DNA of 64,000 bases from Paenirhizobium naphthalenivorans (GCF_007992095.1 NZ_BJZP01000007.1:124001-188000); one strand, 5' to 3'. Positions 54,077 to 63,782 are shown, numbered from the stretch's first letter. Numbers and translations are program-made. The notes: generated by a model not told the origin, from the sequence alone.

Positions 54077-55380
54077 ACGGTTTTCTGATTGCCGCGCCGG
54101 GTTCCGGTTCGGGCAAGACGACGGTAACGCTGGGGCTGCTGCGGGCGTTAAAGAAGCGAGGGCTGGCGGTTGCTCCGGGCAAGGCCGGCCCTGACTATAT
54201 TGACCCTGCTTTCCATGCGGCGGCGAGCGGCCAGATCTGCCTCAACTTCGATCCCTGGGCGATGCGCGGCGCGCTGCTTCGCGCCAATGCGGCGCACCAT
54301 GCGTCGGGCGACAGACTACTGATCGTCGAGGCGATGATGGGTTTGTTCGATGGTGCTGCCGACGGATCCGGATCGCCTGCCGATCTTGCCGCACTGCTTG
54401 GCCTCAATGTCGTGCTGGTGGTCGACTGCGCCAAGACCTCTCATTCTGTCGCGGCGCTGGTCAGTGGCTTTGCCGGTTTTCGCCCCGACACCGAGGTGGT
54501 CGGCGTTATCCTCAATCGCGTCGGATCCGACCGGCACGAGGTCATGCTGCGCGCTGCGCTCGACGGGATTGCCATGCCGGTGTTTGGCGTGATCCGTTCC
54601 GATCCGTCTTTGCATCTGCCTGAGCGCCATCTCGGCCTCGTCCAGGCGGGCGAGCATGGTGAACTCGAGGCTTTCATCGAGCGCGCCTCGCTCGCGGTCG
54701 AGCAGGGCTGCGACCTTGATGCGTTGCTCGCTCTGTCGCGCGGTACGCGACCCGACGCGGTGGACGGAGCCGTTCCGCCCCTGCCACCCATCGGCCAGCG
54801 GATCGCGGTCGCCCGCGACATCGCCTTTGCCTTCTCCTATGCCCATGTGCTCAGGGGCTGGCAGGCGGCGGGGGCTGAGCTTTCATTCTTCTCTCCGCTT
54901 GCCGATGAGGTGCCTTCCGCCCATGCCGATGCGGTCTATCTGCCCGGTGGCTATCCAGAGCTGCATGCGGGCCGGATCGCGGCAGCCGGAGCCTTCCGTA
55001 ACGGTATGCTTGATGCCCACGTGCGCGGCGCGAGGATTTTCGGCGAATGCGGCGGATACATGGTGCTGGGCGATGCGCTGATCGATGCCGAAAGCGCCGT
55101 CCATCCGATGCTTGGGCTCCTGCCACTCGTTACCAGCTATGCGGCGCGTAAGCGTCATCTGGGCTATCGCCGCATCCGCCCGGTTGATGGGACCTTCTTC
55201 AGCCGCCCGATGACGGCGCATGAATTCCATTACGCCTCGATTGTCTCCGAAGGGGCGGCCGACCGGCTTTTCGTCGCTCAGGATGCGGTTGGTAGCTCCC
55301 TTGGCGTGGTGGGGTTGCGGCGCGGCAATGTCGCTGGCTCCTTCATGCATCTGATTGACATTCAGGACGATGCTGTATGA
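54073..55380 (+). CDS. cobB: Cobyrinate / hydrogenobyrinate a,c-diamide synthase CobB
   Basis: ATP- and glutamine-dependent amidase that amidates the a and c side chains. The 435-residue protein has the N-terminal P-loop APGSGSGKTTVTLGL and a C-terminal type-1 glutamine amidotransferase domain with the nucleophile Cys in GECGGYMVLG. Presence of CobN makes hydrogenobyrinate the likely substrate. Start and end overlap cobA and cobC by 4 bases each. Confidence 0.95.
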   Translation: MNGFLIAAPGSGSGKTTVTLGLLRALKKRGLAVAPGKAGPDYIDPAFHAAASGQICLNFDPWAMRGALLRANAAHHASGDRLLIVEAMMGLFDGAADGSGSPADLAALLGLNVVLVVDCAKTSHSVAALVSGFAGFRPDTEVVGVILNRVGSDRHEVMLRAALDGIAMPVFGVIRSDPSLHLPERHLGLVQAGEHGELEAFIERASLAVEQGCDLDALLALSRGTRPDAVDGAVPPLPPIGQRIAVARDIAFAFSYAHVLRGWQAAGAELSFFSPLADEVPSAHADAVYLPGGYPELHAGRIAAAGAFRNGMLDAHVRGARIFGECGGYMVLGDALIDAESAVHPMLGLLPLVTSYAARKRHLGYRRIRPVDGTFFSRPMTAHEFHYASIVSEGAADRLFVAQDAVGSSLGVVGLRRGNVAGSFMHLIDIQDDAV

Positions 55381-56381
55381 GCGCGCTGATTGTCCATGGT
55401 GGCGGTATTGCCCTAGCCGCGGCGCATTATGGCGGCCAGCCGCAGGATTGGCTCGACCTGTCGACCGGCCTCAATCCCTGTCCACCCGCTCTGCCCGATC
55501 TTTCTGCCCGTGTATGGCATCGTTTGCCGGACGAGGATCTGCTTGAGCGGACCCGGCGCGCGGCGCGCGATTTCTACCGTTCGGGCGAGACACTGCCGCT
55601 TGCCGTTCCCGGTACGCAGTCGGTCATCCAGCTCTTGCCAAAACTCGCCGATCGTAAGAGGCCTGTTACTATCCTGGCGCCGACCTACGGCGAATACGGC
55701 CGGGTCATGGAGGCGAGTGGATTTCGCGTCGATCCGGTTGCCGATCTGACCGACATCGATTCACAGTCCGGCCTTGTCGTCATCGTCAATCCCAACAATC
55801 CGACCGGCGGGCTATACCCGGCTGACACTCTCCTGGCACTGGCCGACCAGTTGGCGGGCGAGGGGGGCTTGCTCGTCGTCGACGAGGCTTTCGGCGATGG
55901 CGTGCCGGAGGAGAGTCTGGCGGCGATGGCGGGCTCCAGATCCAATCTTCTGGTCTTCCGCTCATTCGGAAAATTCTTCGGCATGGCTGGCATACGCCTC
56001 GGCTTCGTCATTGCCGGCGCACCAATCCTCGAACGCCTCGCCGATTGGTTGGGCCCCTGGGCGGTGTCAGGCCCGGCGCTTGGCGTCGCCGTCGATCTGC
56101 TGTCGGCCGATCCGACCCCGCTTCGCGACCTTGTCGCAGCCCGACGGGCCGGGTTGCAGCGCGTGCTGTCCGGCGCCGGCTTGACCATCGAGGGCAGTAC
56201 GCATCTCTTCGCCCTCGTCGCCGATCCGTGTGCTGCCGAGCTTCACGAGCACCTTTGTCGGGCGCACATCCTGACCCGCAGGTTTGACTATGCCCCGACC
56301 TGGCTGCGTTTCGGCCTTACGCCGGACGAAGCCGCGGACAGTCGTCTCGCCACGGCGTTGTCCGGCTGGAGACTGGCATGA
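55377..56381 (+). CDS. cobC: Aminotransferase-fold CobC (threonine-phosphate decarboxylase-like)
   Basis: A PLP-dependent class I/II aminotransferase-fold protein of 334 residues, likely making the aminopropanol phosphate linker from threonine phosphate. The motif LSTGLNPCPPALP is at the N-terminus, NPNNPTGG in the middle, and the PLP lysine lies in RSFGKFFGMAGIRLGF. It overlaps cobB and cobD by 4 bases each. Confidence 0.94.
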   Translation: MSALIVHGGGIALAAAHYGGQPQDWLDLSTGLNPCPPALPDLSARVWHRLPDEDLLERTRRAARDFYRSGETLPLAVPGTQSVIQLLPKLADRKRPVTILAPTYGEYGRVMEASGFRVDPVADLTDIDSQSGLVVIVNPNNPTGGLYPADTLLALADQLAGEGGLLVVDEAFGDGVPEESLAAMAGSRSNLLVFRSFGKFFGMAGIRLGFVIAGAPILERLADWLGPWAVSGPALGVAVDLLSADPTPLRDLVAARRAGLQRVLSGAGLTIEGSTHLFALVADPCAAELHEHLCRAHILTRRFDYAPTWLRFGLTPDEAADSRLATALSGWRLA

Positions 56382-57361
56382 GCGCTTGGATCCTTGCCGC
56401 TCTTGTCGGAGCACTCATTCTCGACCGGATCGTCGGCGATCCGCCGGCGCTCTGGGCGCGCCTGCCGCATCCGGTGGTGCTGTTCGGCCACGGTATTTCC
56501 TTCTTTGACAAACGTCTCAATCGCGAAGGCGCTTCGGCGACCACGCGGCGTCGAAACGGTGTCGCGTCGATCATTTTGCTTCTCGCCCTGTCGGCGGTCA
56601 TCGGTCGGGTGCTTTCAGACCTGTTTCGCGCCCTCGGGCCTTTCGGCTTCCTTCTGGAAATGCTGTTGGTTGCGGTTTTTCTCGCGCAGAAGAGTCTGGG
56701 TGACCATGTCTCGGCGGTGGCGATTGGCCTTCGACAGGAGGGCTTGGCAGGGGGGCGTCGAGCGGTGTCGATGATCGTCGGCCGAGATCCGCAGGCGCTT
56801 GACGAGCCGGCCGTCTGCCGGGCGGCGATAGAGAGCCTGGCTGAGAATTTCGCCGACGGCGTGGTGGCGCCGGCGCTCTGGTATGTCCTTGCCGGACTTC
56901 CTGGCCTTCTCGCCTACAAGATGCTGAACACTGCCGACTCGATGATCGGTCATAAGAACGAGCGGTATCGGGATTTCGGCTGGGCTGCGGCGCGTCTCGA
57001 TGATCTGGCAAACTGGCCGGCCGCGCGCCTGTCGAGCCTGCTGATCGCCACTGCCACGCTTTTTCGGCTGGGAGGCCGAGCCGCCCGCCGATCGGTTTCC
57101 GTGACCTTGCGTGATTCCGGCCTACATCGCTCGCCGAATTCCGGCTGGCCGGAGGCGGCTTTCGCCGGTGCGCTCGACATCCAGTTGACGGGCCCCCGCA
57201 TCTATGGTGGCGAGCGGGTCAGCGAACCGATGATCAACGGTTCGGGCCGCTCGGTCGCCAGCGTCGGCGACATCGAGACGGGTGTCGCGCTATTCTATGC
57301 AAGCTGCGCTGTGCTGACAGTCTTGACGGTTGCGTTGCTCGGGCTCGAACAGATCTTCTGA
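56378..57361 (+). CDS. cobD: Adenosylcobinamide-phosphate synthase CobD/CbiB
   Basis: Inner-membrane protein of 327 residues that attaches the aminopropanol arm to adenosylcobyric acid. Family motifs are DRIVGDPPALWARLPHPV at the N-terminus, SLAENFADGVVAPALWY, and NTADSMIGHKNERYRDFGWAAARLDD. It closes the cobABCD operon. Confidence 0.95.
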   Translation: MSAWILAALVGALILDRIVGDPPALWARLPHPVVLFGHGISFFDKRLNREGASATTRRRNGVASIILLLALSAVIGRVLSDLFRALGPFGFLLEMLLVAVFLAQKSLGDHVSAVAIGLRQEGLAGGRRAVSMIVGRDPQALDEPAVCRAAIESLAENFADGVVAPALWYVLAGLPGLLAYKMLNTADSMIGHKNERYRDFGWAAARLDDLANWPAARLSSLLIATATLFRLGGRAARRSVSVTLRDSGLHRSPNSGWPEAAFAGALDIQLTGPRIYGGERVSEPMINGSGRSVASVGDIETGVALFYASCAVLTVLTVALLGLEQIF

Positions 57362-57499
57362 CCGCCGGCCTGCGGGCGCAGTGGCGAATTCGATTAAGAC
57401 AAACTTATCCTTGAAGATTAGCTGTATTTATTCGAATTTATCTTACAGTGACTTGGTAAGAAGCCCACCAAGGGGTGAAAACAAGACCGGGGGAATGTC

Positions 57500-57928
57500 A
57501 TGCGTAAACTGCTTCTGGCCGCTTCGGCCTTTCTGTGCCTGCAATTACAGCCGATCGCCGCGTCAGCCAGCAACCTTGTCGCCAGCATCAGCATCTCCAA
57601 TCAGACGATGACGGTATCGCAGAACGGTATCGTCACGTATCGCTGGAAAGTGTCGACGGCTCGCAAGGGGTATGTCACGCCGCTCGGTAATTATCGTGCC
57701 AAGTGGGCGTCGAAAAACCATCGGTCGCGCAAGTATGACAATGCGCCCATGCCCTATGCGATCTTCTTCCATGGCGGCTATGCTGTGCATGCAACCTACG
57801 ACTTGAAACGCCTCGGCCGGCCGGCCTCGCATGGCTGCGTGCGACTGCATCCGGACAATGCTGCACGTTTCTTCTCGATGGCGACAGCCAACGGCTTGAA
57901 AAACACCAAGATCATCGTCACTCGCTAG
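57500..57928 (+). CDS. L,D-transpeptidase (YkuD domain), secreted
   Basis: A 142-residue periplasmic protein with a signal peptide (MRKLLLAASAFLCLQLQP) and a YkuD catalytic domain. The active-site region is HGGYAVHATYDLKRLG followed by PASHGCVRL, with the Cys as nucleophile and His upstream. It forms 3-3 cross-links in peptidoglycan or links lipoproteins to it. A short AT-rich region precedes it. Confidence 0.92.
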   Translation: MRKLLLAASAFLCLQLQPIAASASNLVASISISNQTMTVSQNGIVTYRWKVSTARKGYVTPLGNYRAKWASKNHRSRKYDNAPMPYAIFFHGGYAVHATYDLKRLGRPASHGCVRLHPDNAARFFSMATANGLKNTKIIVTR

Positions 57929-58006
57929 CGCAACGGCCGGAAAAACGGAATCGCTCCCCCTCCGGAATAATGTCCTATTTTGGAGTGTTTGAAGGTCTTT
58001 GGCGCG

Positions 58007-58738
58007 TCAATCGTTGCCTGCGGCGTGGCGCAGCCGACGCGTGTCGGGAACGATCACATGACGATTGTTTTCGATGACAATTGTGCCTTCCTTGCGCAGT
58101 TTGGTCATCTGCCGGCTCACAGTCTCGATCGTCAGACCGAGAAAATCGGCGATGTCAGCGCGCGACAGCGGCAGGTCGAAGGTTGAGGAGTTGCCGCTTG
58201 TCCTTTCCGGATCGATGTGGGTGGCAATCAGATAGAGGAAGCTTGCTACCTTCTCCTGTGCCGTTTTGCGACCAAGGGTCAGCATCCAGTCGCGGGCCTC
58301 GTCAAGTTCCTTGAGTGACTGCGAATGCAGTTTGCGCTCCAAGTCCGCGGATTCGCCAACGAGGCGTTCAATGATCGGTCGGGGAAAGGAGCAGATCTCC
58401 GTCTCTGTCGCGGCTTCCGCAGAGATGGAGCTTTCACTCAGAAATGGTCGACCAAGGAAGTCGGGAGCGAATTGAAGACCGACGATCTGTTGGCGGCCAT
58501 CGGCCATCATCTTCGACAGTTTGACGACGCCCTTCAGAATGTTGCTGTAAGCGCCTACGTTCTCACCTTGGCCGATCACTTCATTGCCGGCTTCGACCTT
58601 GCGACGGTTGGAATGCTTGTTCAGCTCGACCAGCTGCGTTGCGGTCAGGGTCGCGCATATGCCGCCATGACGGGCCTCGCAGGCCTTGCAGATGGCAGGC
58701 GCTTCGCATTCATTTGTGTATTTTTTGTGCGCATCCAT
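58007..58738 (-). CDS. fnrN: Crp/Fnr family oxygen-responsive regulator FnrN
   Basis: A 243-residue FNR-type regulator with an N-terminal cysteine cluster (C11, C17, C20, C28) fit to bind an oxygen-labile [4Fe-4S] cluster. A cyclic-nucleotide-like sensor domain and a C-terminal helix-turn-helix (LSRADIADFLGLTIETVSRQMTKL) follow. The start at 58738 gives the typical N-terminus MDAHKKYTNE. It is divergent from hemN, and an FNR-type box lies between them. The four cysteines separate it from cysteine-less FixK. Confidence 0.92.
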   Translation of the reverse strand: MDAHKKYTNECEAPAICKACEARHGGICATLTATQLVELNKHSNRRKVEAGNEVIGQGENVGAYSNILKGVVKLSKMMADGRQQIVGLQFAPDFLGRPFLSESSISAEAATETEICSFPRPIIERLVGESADLERKLHSQSLKELDEARDWMLTLGRKTAQEKVASFLYLIATHIDPERTSGNSSTFDLPLSRADIADFLGLTIETVSRQMTKLRKEGTIVIENNRHVIVPDTRRLRHAAGND

Positions 58739-58861
58739 GATTTCGATCCCGTCTGACGCCAAACCGCCCTGGCTGAATTCTGCCTGTCGCTCGCTATGAA
58801 TCTTGTGATCGATCTCCGCCGCACGTCCATGCAAACGTGCCGTTGGCAAAATAGCAGCAAA

Positions 58862-58875
58862 TTGATCGAAGTCAA
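58862..58875. promoter_or_regulatory. FNR/FixK-type box (anaerobox)
   Basis: TTGATCGAAGTCAA matches the consensus TTGAT-N4-ATCAA at 9 of 10 fixed bases. It lies between fnrN and hemN, about 50 bases before the hemN start. It is a good candidate for low-oxygen activation of hemN and perhaps self-control of fnrN. Confidence 0.8.
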
Positions 58876-58924
58876 AGGCGCGAGACGCGTGCGGCACTAC
58901 GAATAGTGCTCAGAATTCTATTCG

Positions 58925-60289
58925 ATGATCGGCGTAGACATGCAAAACTCCCTGCTGGCCAAGTATTCCGGCTCCGTTCCACGTTACACGAGCTATCCGA
59001 CTGCACCGCATTTTCATGGGGATGTGCAGTGCGGCAAATATGCGCAGTGGCTGAGTGAGCTTGGTAGTCAGCATGACCTGTCGCTTTACGTGCACATTCC
59101 CTATTGCGATCGCCTGTGTTGGTTCTGCGCCTGTCACACCAAGCATACGCTTAAATATGAGCCGATCGAGACCTATCTTGTGTCTCTGAAGAAGGAGATC
59201 GCCAAGGTTGGCAGTCTTGTCAGTCGTGGCGCCAAGGTCAGCGCACTGCATTTTGGCGGTGGCTCGCCAACCATGCTCAGGCCGCATGACCTGGTCGATC
59301 TGATGAAAGCCTTCCGTGCTGCCTTTGATTTCCGCAATGACGCCGAGATCAGCGTGGAGATGGATCCCAACGACCTCGACGAAGCGCGCTATGATGCGCT
59401 TGCCGCGATCGGCATGACGCGGGCGAGCCTTGGTGTCCAGGACTTTAATCCTAAGGTGCAGAAGACCATCAACCGCGTCCAGACCTTCGAGCAGACCAAG
59501 TCGGTGGTCGATGCGGTCAGGGGCAGGGGCGTCCATTCGGTCAACTGCGACATTCTCTACGGTCTGCCGTACCAGACGATGGCAACGCTGGAGGCGACCG
59601 TGAATGACATTGTCTCGCTGTCACCGGACCGGATCGCGCTTTTCGGCTATGCGCATGTACCGTGGATGAAAAAGCATCAGACGATGATTCCGGAAGAGGC
59701 GTTGCCCGACGTCGAGGCGCGTTTTGCCCAGATGACCCAGGCGGCGGACATGCTGGTTGAGGCAGGCTACGAGCCGATCGGTATCGACCATTTCGCCAAG
59801 CCCGATGATCGCCTTGCCGTCGCCGCCCGTCAGGGGCGCTTGCGCCGCAACTTCCAGGGTTACACAGATGATACGGCGGAAGCGCTGATCGGCTTCGGCG
59901 CCTCTTCGATTGGGCAGTTGCCGCAAGGGTATGTGCAAAATATGCCGGCGACCGGCGAATACCAGCGCATGGCCGATGCGGAGGGACTGGCGGTGGTGCG
60001 CGGTATCGAGTTGTCCGACGACGACCGGTTGCGTGCCCATGTGATCGAGGAGATCATGTGCCGCTTCGCCTTTTCTTTCGAAACGGTTCGCGAAGGTTTC
60101 CCGCGCCTCGGCGAGACCGTCATCGCCGAGGCGCGGCAATACGCGGCCTCGAATCCGGATGCCATATGTGAGATCGTTGGAGAAGAGTTCCGCCTCACGG
60201 AAGCCGGAAAGCCCTTTGCCCGTAGCGTTGCCGCAGTGTTCGACAGCTATCTGGCTACGGGCAAAGGTCGCCATTCGATTGCTGTTTGA
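58925..60289 (+). CDS. hemN: Oxygen-independent coproporphyrinogen III oxidase HemN
   Basis: Radical SAM enzyme for anaerobic heme synthesis: it oxidatively decarboxylates two propionates of coproporphyrinogen III. The 454-residue length is typical. The CX3CX2C motif binding the [4Fe-4S] cluster is in HIPYCDRLCWFCACH, and VPRYTSYPTAPHF is the family N-terminus. An ATG at 58940 is an alternative start, five residues in. Regulation by FnrN through the nearby box is likely. Confidence 0.95.
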   Translation: MIGVDMQNSLLAKYSGSVPRYTSYPTAPHFHGDVQCGKYAQWLSELGSQHDLSLYVHIPYCDRLCWFCACHTKHTLKYEPIETYLVSLKKEIAKVGSLVSRGAKVSALHFGGGSPTMLRPHDLVDLMKAFRAAFDFRNDAEISVEMDPNDLDEARYDALAAIGMTRASLGVQDFNPKVQKTINRVQTFEQTKSVVDAVRGRGVHSVNCDILYGLPYQTMATLEATVNDIVSLSPDRIALFGYAHVPWMKKHQTMIPEEALPDVEARFAQMTQAADMLVEAGYEPIGIDHFAKPDDRLAVAARQGRLRRNFQGYTDDTAEALIGFGASSIGQLPQGYVQNMPATGEYQRMADAEGLAVVRGIELSDDDRLRAHVIEEIMCRFAFSFETVREGFPRLGETVIAEARQYAASNPDAICEIVGEEFRLTEAGKPFARSVAAVFDSYLATGKGRHSIAV

Positions 60290-60394
60290 GCAACACTTGG
60301 GCAGCAATTTTCGGCGCCGACCAAACTTCCCATTGGCATTTAGTATCGTTTTCCCTATGTGGAACACAGATTTTTGACACATGAGGTAATTGGC

Positions 60395-60673
60395 GTGACC
60401 GCTACATTCGACAAAGTTGCCGACATCATTGCTGAAACGAGCGAAATCGACCGCGAGACGATTACGCCCGAAAGCCATACGATCGACGACCTCGGCATCG
60501 ACAGCCTCGATTTCCTCGACATCGTCTTTGCGATCGATAAGGAATTCGGCATCAAGATCCCGCTCGAGCAGTGGACCCAGGAAGTGAATGAAGGCAAGGT
60601 TTCGACCGAGGCATACTTCGTCCTGAAGAATCTCTGCGCCAAGATCGACGAATTGCGGGCGGCCAAGGGCTGA
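60395..60673 (+). CDS. acpXL: Acyl carrier protein AcpXL (GTG start)
   Basis: A special acyl carrier protein that holds the very-long-chain (27-hydroxyoctacosanoate-type) acyl group made for lipid A in rhizobia. The 92-residue protein has the phosphopantetheine Ser at S37 (GIDSLDFLD). The start is GTG at 60395, behind GAGG at 8 bases; the frame opens at 60359 with unrelated residues. It is the first gene of the XL cluster. Confidence 0.95.
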   Translation: MTATFDKVADIIAETSEIDRETITPESHTIDDLGIDSLDFLDIVFAIDKEFGIKIPLEQWTQEVNEGKVSTEAYFVLKNLCAKIDELRAAKG

Positions 60674-60698
60674 ACCGCCGCAAGGGCGGAGGTCTTTC

Positions 60699-61172
60699 AT
60701 GCTGCTCGAGTATTTCCAAATGATCGACAAGGTCGAGGCGGTTGACCTCGGCCTTGGCAAACTCAGGGCTCGCTCGGTCGTGCCGCAGAAGAGCCCGGTC
60801 TTCGAGGGCCATTTTCCCGGCATGCCGCTTGTTCCGGGCGTTCTGCTGATAGAGACGATGGCGCAGGCTTCCGGCATGCTGGTGCTTGCGGCCAAGGACT
60901 TCTCTGCCATGCCGTTCCTGATGTCGGTCGACGGCGCCAAGATGCGCGCCTTCGTCGAGCCCGGCGCGATTCTTGAGATCGAGGCCGAACTGGAACACGA
61001 TGGTTCCGGCTTCGCCGTGACCAAGGCAAGGATCTCAAGCGGTGGCAAGAAGATCTGCGACGCGCAGCTGAAGCTCCGCACCATGCCTTTCAGCGAGGTG
61101 CCACTGGCTGACATCGTGCGCCGGCGCGCCGAAGAGATCGGCCTGATGGAAGCCATCGCCGCCGCCCACTAA
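60699..61172 (+). CDS. fabZXL: 3-hydroxyacyl-ACP dehydratase FabZ-like, XL cluster
   Basis: A hot-dog-fold dehydratase acting on 3-hydroxyacyl-AcpXL during elongation. The 157-residue protein has the catalytic His in HFPGMPLVPG (H38) and the Glu in LLIETMAQASG. It is 25 bases after acpXL behind a GCGGAGG site. Confidence 0.94.
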   Translation: MLLEYFQMIDKVEAVDLGLGKLRARSVVPQKSPVFEGHFPGMPLVPGVLLIETMAQASGMLVLAAKDFSAMPFLMSVDGAKMRAFVEPGAILEIEAELEHDGSGFAVTKARISSGGKKICDAQLKLRTMPFSEVPLADIVRRRAEEIGLMEAIAAAH

Positions 61173-61277
61173 ACAGGGCTGCATCGGAGCGCTCAGCTCT
61201 GTACTTTTCTGACGGATGCGGACCCTGAAAGCCGTGGGTTCGATGTGCCGGCCGTTTCGCCGGCCAGAGGATAGCAA

Positions 61278-62483
61278 ATGAACAAGAAGCCGAACGATGT
61301 GGTGATCACCGGAATTGGCATCGTCACCTGCCATGGCACCGGCAAAGAGGCGCACCTCGCCCTTCTGTCGTCGGCGAGTGCGTTGCCGCCAGTGCTGGAG
61401 ACGGAGAAATTCAAGCCCTATCCGGTGCATAGACTGCCGGAAATCGACTGGTCTGCGCAGATACCGAAGCGCGGTGACCAGCGCCAGATGGAGAACTGGC
61501 AGCGTCTCGGTGTCTATGCCGCTGGTCTCGCGCTCGATGATTCCGGGATGAAGGACGACGCGGAAGCTTGTGGATCGATGGATCTGATCGTCGCCGCTGG
61601 CGGCGGCGAGCGCGATATTGCGGTCGACAGCCTGATTGTCGACGAGGCGCTGAAGCGCAACGACCGCGAACGGCTGCTGATCGAGAAGCTCAAGACGGAG
61701 CTTCGCCCGACGCTCTTTCTCGCGCAGTTGTCCAACCTGATGGCTGGCAATATCTCCATCGTCCACAAGGTAACCGGTTCGTCGCGCACCTTCATGGGCG
61801 AAGAATCGGCTGGCATTTCGGCGATCGAGACTGCCTTTTCCCGTATAAAGGCCGGTCAATCGACCCACACGCTGGTCGGCGGCGCCTTCGTCGCCGAACG
61901 GGCCGACATCCTGCTTCTGGTCGAGGGTATCCAGGCCCATTCGACCGGGGACTGGCAGCCGCTCTGGTCGCGCGAGGCGGGTGAGGGCGGCGGCATGATC
62001 CTCGGCACTGTCGGCGCCTTCCTGATGCTGGAGAGCCGAGCTCATGCCGAAGCCCGCGGCGCGCACGTCTATGCGGTGCTGGATGCTGTCGAAGGTGATC
62101 GAGGCAAACGCGAAGAGGGTGGCCTCGAAAGACGTCTGACCCGGTTGGCGACGCTCGCTGGCGACGTGAAGGCCTCGGACACTGTGGTGTTCTCCGGTTC
62201 GAGTGGTTTGCATGATCTCGCCAAGCGCGAAAAGGCTGTGCTCGAACAGGCCTTTGCCGGTGTTCCGGTGCGTGGTTATGGTGGGGAGACCGGCCATGGG
62301 CTGGAGGCGCAGTTCCCGCTCGGTCTGGTGCTCGCCGCCCTTGCCGTCGATTCCGGTGTCAAGGTCCCGCCCTTCGATCTGGCGCACGAAGCGGTGATGA
62401 CCGCACCCGCCCGCCATGCCGTGGTGACGACGGTCGGCTATACGCGCGGTGAAGGCATCGCGCTTGTTTCTGCCGATGCCTGA
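61278..62483 (+). CDS. fabF1XL: Beta-ketoacyl-ACP synthase-like FabF1XL, lacking the catalytic Cys
   Basis: A thiolase-fold ketosynthase-like protein of 401 residues. The position where KAS II enzymes have the active Cys reads SRTFMGEESAGISAIE, without Cys, and the mid-protein His motif (NAHGTST in the partner) reads SGSSGLHD. The C-terminal His region survives as GGETGHGLEAQF. It thus resembles the chain-length-factor partner of type II polyketide ketosynthases. The adjacent FabF2XL has all residues, so a heterodimer is likely. Confidence 0.92.
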   Translation: MNKKPNDVVITGIGIVTCHGTGKEAHLALLSSASALPPVLETEKFKPYPVHRLPEIDWSAQIPKRGDQRQMENWQRLGVYAAGLALDDSGMKDDAEACGSMDLIVAAGGGERDIAVDSLIVDEALKRNDRERLLIEKLKTELRPTLFLAQLSNLMAGNISIVHKVTGSSRTFMGEESAGISAIETAFSRIKAGQSTHTLVGGAFVAERADILLLVEGIQAHSTGDWQPLWSREAGEGGGMILGTVGAFLMLESRAHAEARGAHVYAVLDAVEGDRGKREEGGLERRLTRLATLAGDVKASDTVVFSGSSGLHDLAKREKAVLEQAFAGVPVRGYGGETGHGLEAQFPLGLVLAALAVDSGVKVPPFDLAHEAVMTAPARHAVVTTVGYTRGEGIALVSADA

Positions 62484-62495
62484 GGAGTTGAGATC

Positions 62496-63782
62496 ATGAC
62501 TGACAACCGTTTCAAGGACCATCTCGGCCGTCCGATCGTCGCCGTAACCGGCATGGGTGTTATCACTTCGCTTGGCCAGGGACTTACCGACAACTGGAAT
62601 GCGCTGACCTCCGGTAAATCCGGCATTCACTACATCAACCGCTTCGACACCGAGGGCATGTCGACGCGCATCGCGGGCACCGTTGATTTCATCGAGATCC
62701 CTGCACCGAATTCTGTCGAGCGTTCCTTTGCCATGGCGCGGGAGACGACAATCGAAGCGCTGGCGCAGGCCGGCCTTTCCGGTGACTTCAATGGTCCGCT
62801 CTTCCTCGCCGCTCCGCCGATCGAGCCGGAATGGGCCGACCGCTTCGCTCTTGCCGAGCGTTCTCCGCCGCCGAGCCATCCCGGCGACGCCTATGAGCGC
62901 TTTCTCACCGCCATGCGGCAGAAGGGGGATCCGGTGTTTCTCGAGGCGGTTCAGTTCGGCTCGATCTCGGAACGCCTAGCCGACCGTTTTGGCACGCGCG
63001 GCCTGCCGGTGACGCTGTCGACCGCCTGCGCCTCGGGTGCGACCGCGATCCAGCTTGGCGTGGAAGCCATCCGCCAGGGCCGTACACAACGGGCGCTCAC
63101 CGTTGCGACCGATGGTTCGGTCAGCGCGGAATCGGTCATCCGCTTCTCGCTTCTGTCGGCGCTTTCCACCCAGAACGATCCGCCGGAGAAGGCATCCAAG
63201 CCGTTCAGCAAGGATCGTGACGGATTCGTCATCGCTGAAGGGGCGGCGACCCTGGTGCTGGAATCGCTGGAACATGCCATCGCCCGCGGTGCCAAGGTTC
63301 TTGGTATCATGCAGGGCTGCGGCGAGAAGGCCGACCACTTCCATCGCACGCGTTCCTCGCCCGACGGCGGGCCGGCGATCGCGACGATCAAAGCGGCACT
63401 TTCGGATGCTGGCCTTTCGGAAAGCGCGATCGGCTACATCAACGCGCACGGCACCTCGACGCCGGAGAATGACAAGATGGAATATGGCGCTATGCTGGCC
63501 GTCTTTGGCGACAGCCTGAAATCCATCCCGGTCTCCTCCAATAAGTCGATGATCGGTCACACGCTGACGGCCGCTGGTGCGGTCGAGGCGGTGTTCTCGA
63601 TCCAGACAATGTTGACGGGTACGCTGCCGCCGACCATCAACTACACCAATCCGGATCCGACAATGGAATTGGATGTCGTGCCGAACGTGAAGCGTCAGGC
63701 CGAGGTTTCGGCCGTCCTGTCGAACTCCTTCGGTTTCGGCGGGCAGAACGCCAGTCTTGTCATGACGCGTGAACCGGCTTAA
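62496..63782 (+). CDS. fabF2XL: Beta-ketoacyl-ACP synthase FabF2XL
   Basis: Condensing enzyme of 428 residues that extends acyl-AcpXL. The catalytic triad is complete: Cys178 in STACASGATAI, His in YINAHGTSTPEND and Lys/His in SNKSMIGHTLTAAG. It starts 12 bases after fabF1XL behind GAGG. It is the probable active partner of FabF1XL in making the very-long-chain fatty acid. Confidence 0.95.
   Translation: MTDNRFKDHLGRPIVAVTGMGVITSLGQGLTDNWNALTSGKSGIHYINRFDTEGMSTRIAGTVDFIEIPAPNSVERSFAMARETTIEALAQAGLSGDFNGPLFLAAPPIEPEWADRFALAERSPPPSHPGDAYERFLTAMRQKGDPVFLEAVQFGSISERLADRFGTRGLPVTLSTACASGATAIQLGVEAIRQGRTQRALTVATDGSVSAESVIRFSLLSALSTQNDPPEKASKPFSKDRDGFVIAEGAATLVLESLEHAIARGAKVLGIMQGCGEKADHFHRTRSSPDGGPAIATIKAALSDAGLSESAIGYINAHGTSTPENDKMEYGAMLAVFGDSLKSIPVSSNKSMIGHTLTAAGAVEAVFSIQTMLTGTLPPTINYTNPDPTMELDVVPNVKRQAEVSAVLSNSFGFGGQNASLVMTREPA

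Noticed and set aside
59621..61156. A 511-codon minus-strand frame across hemN, acpXL and fabZXL
   Set aside because: It spans several real genes on the other strand and shows no protein family features.
61035..62879. A 614-codon open frame on the minus strand opposite fabZXL, fabF1XL and fabF2XL
   Set aside because: It is antisense to three well-supported genes, has no known motif and results from high GC codon use.
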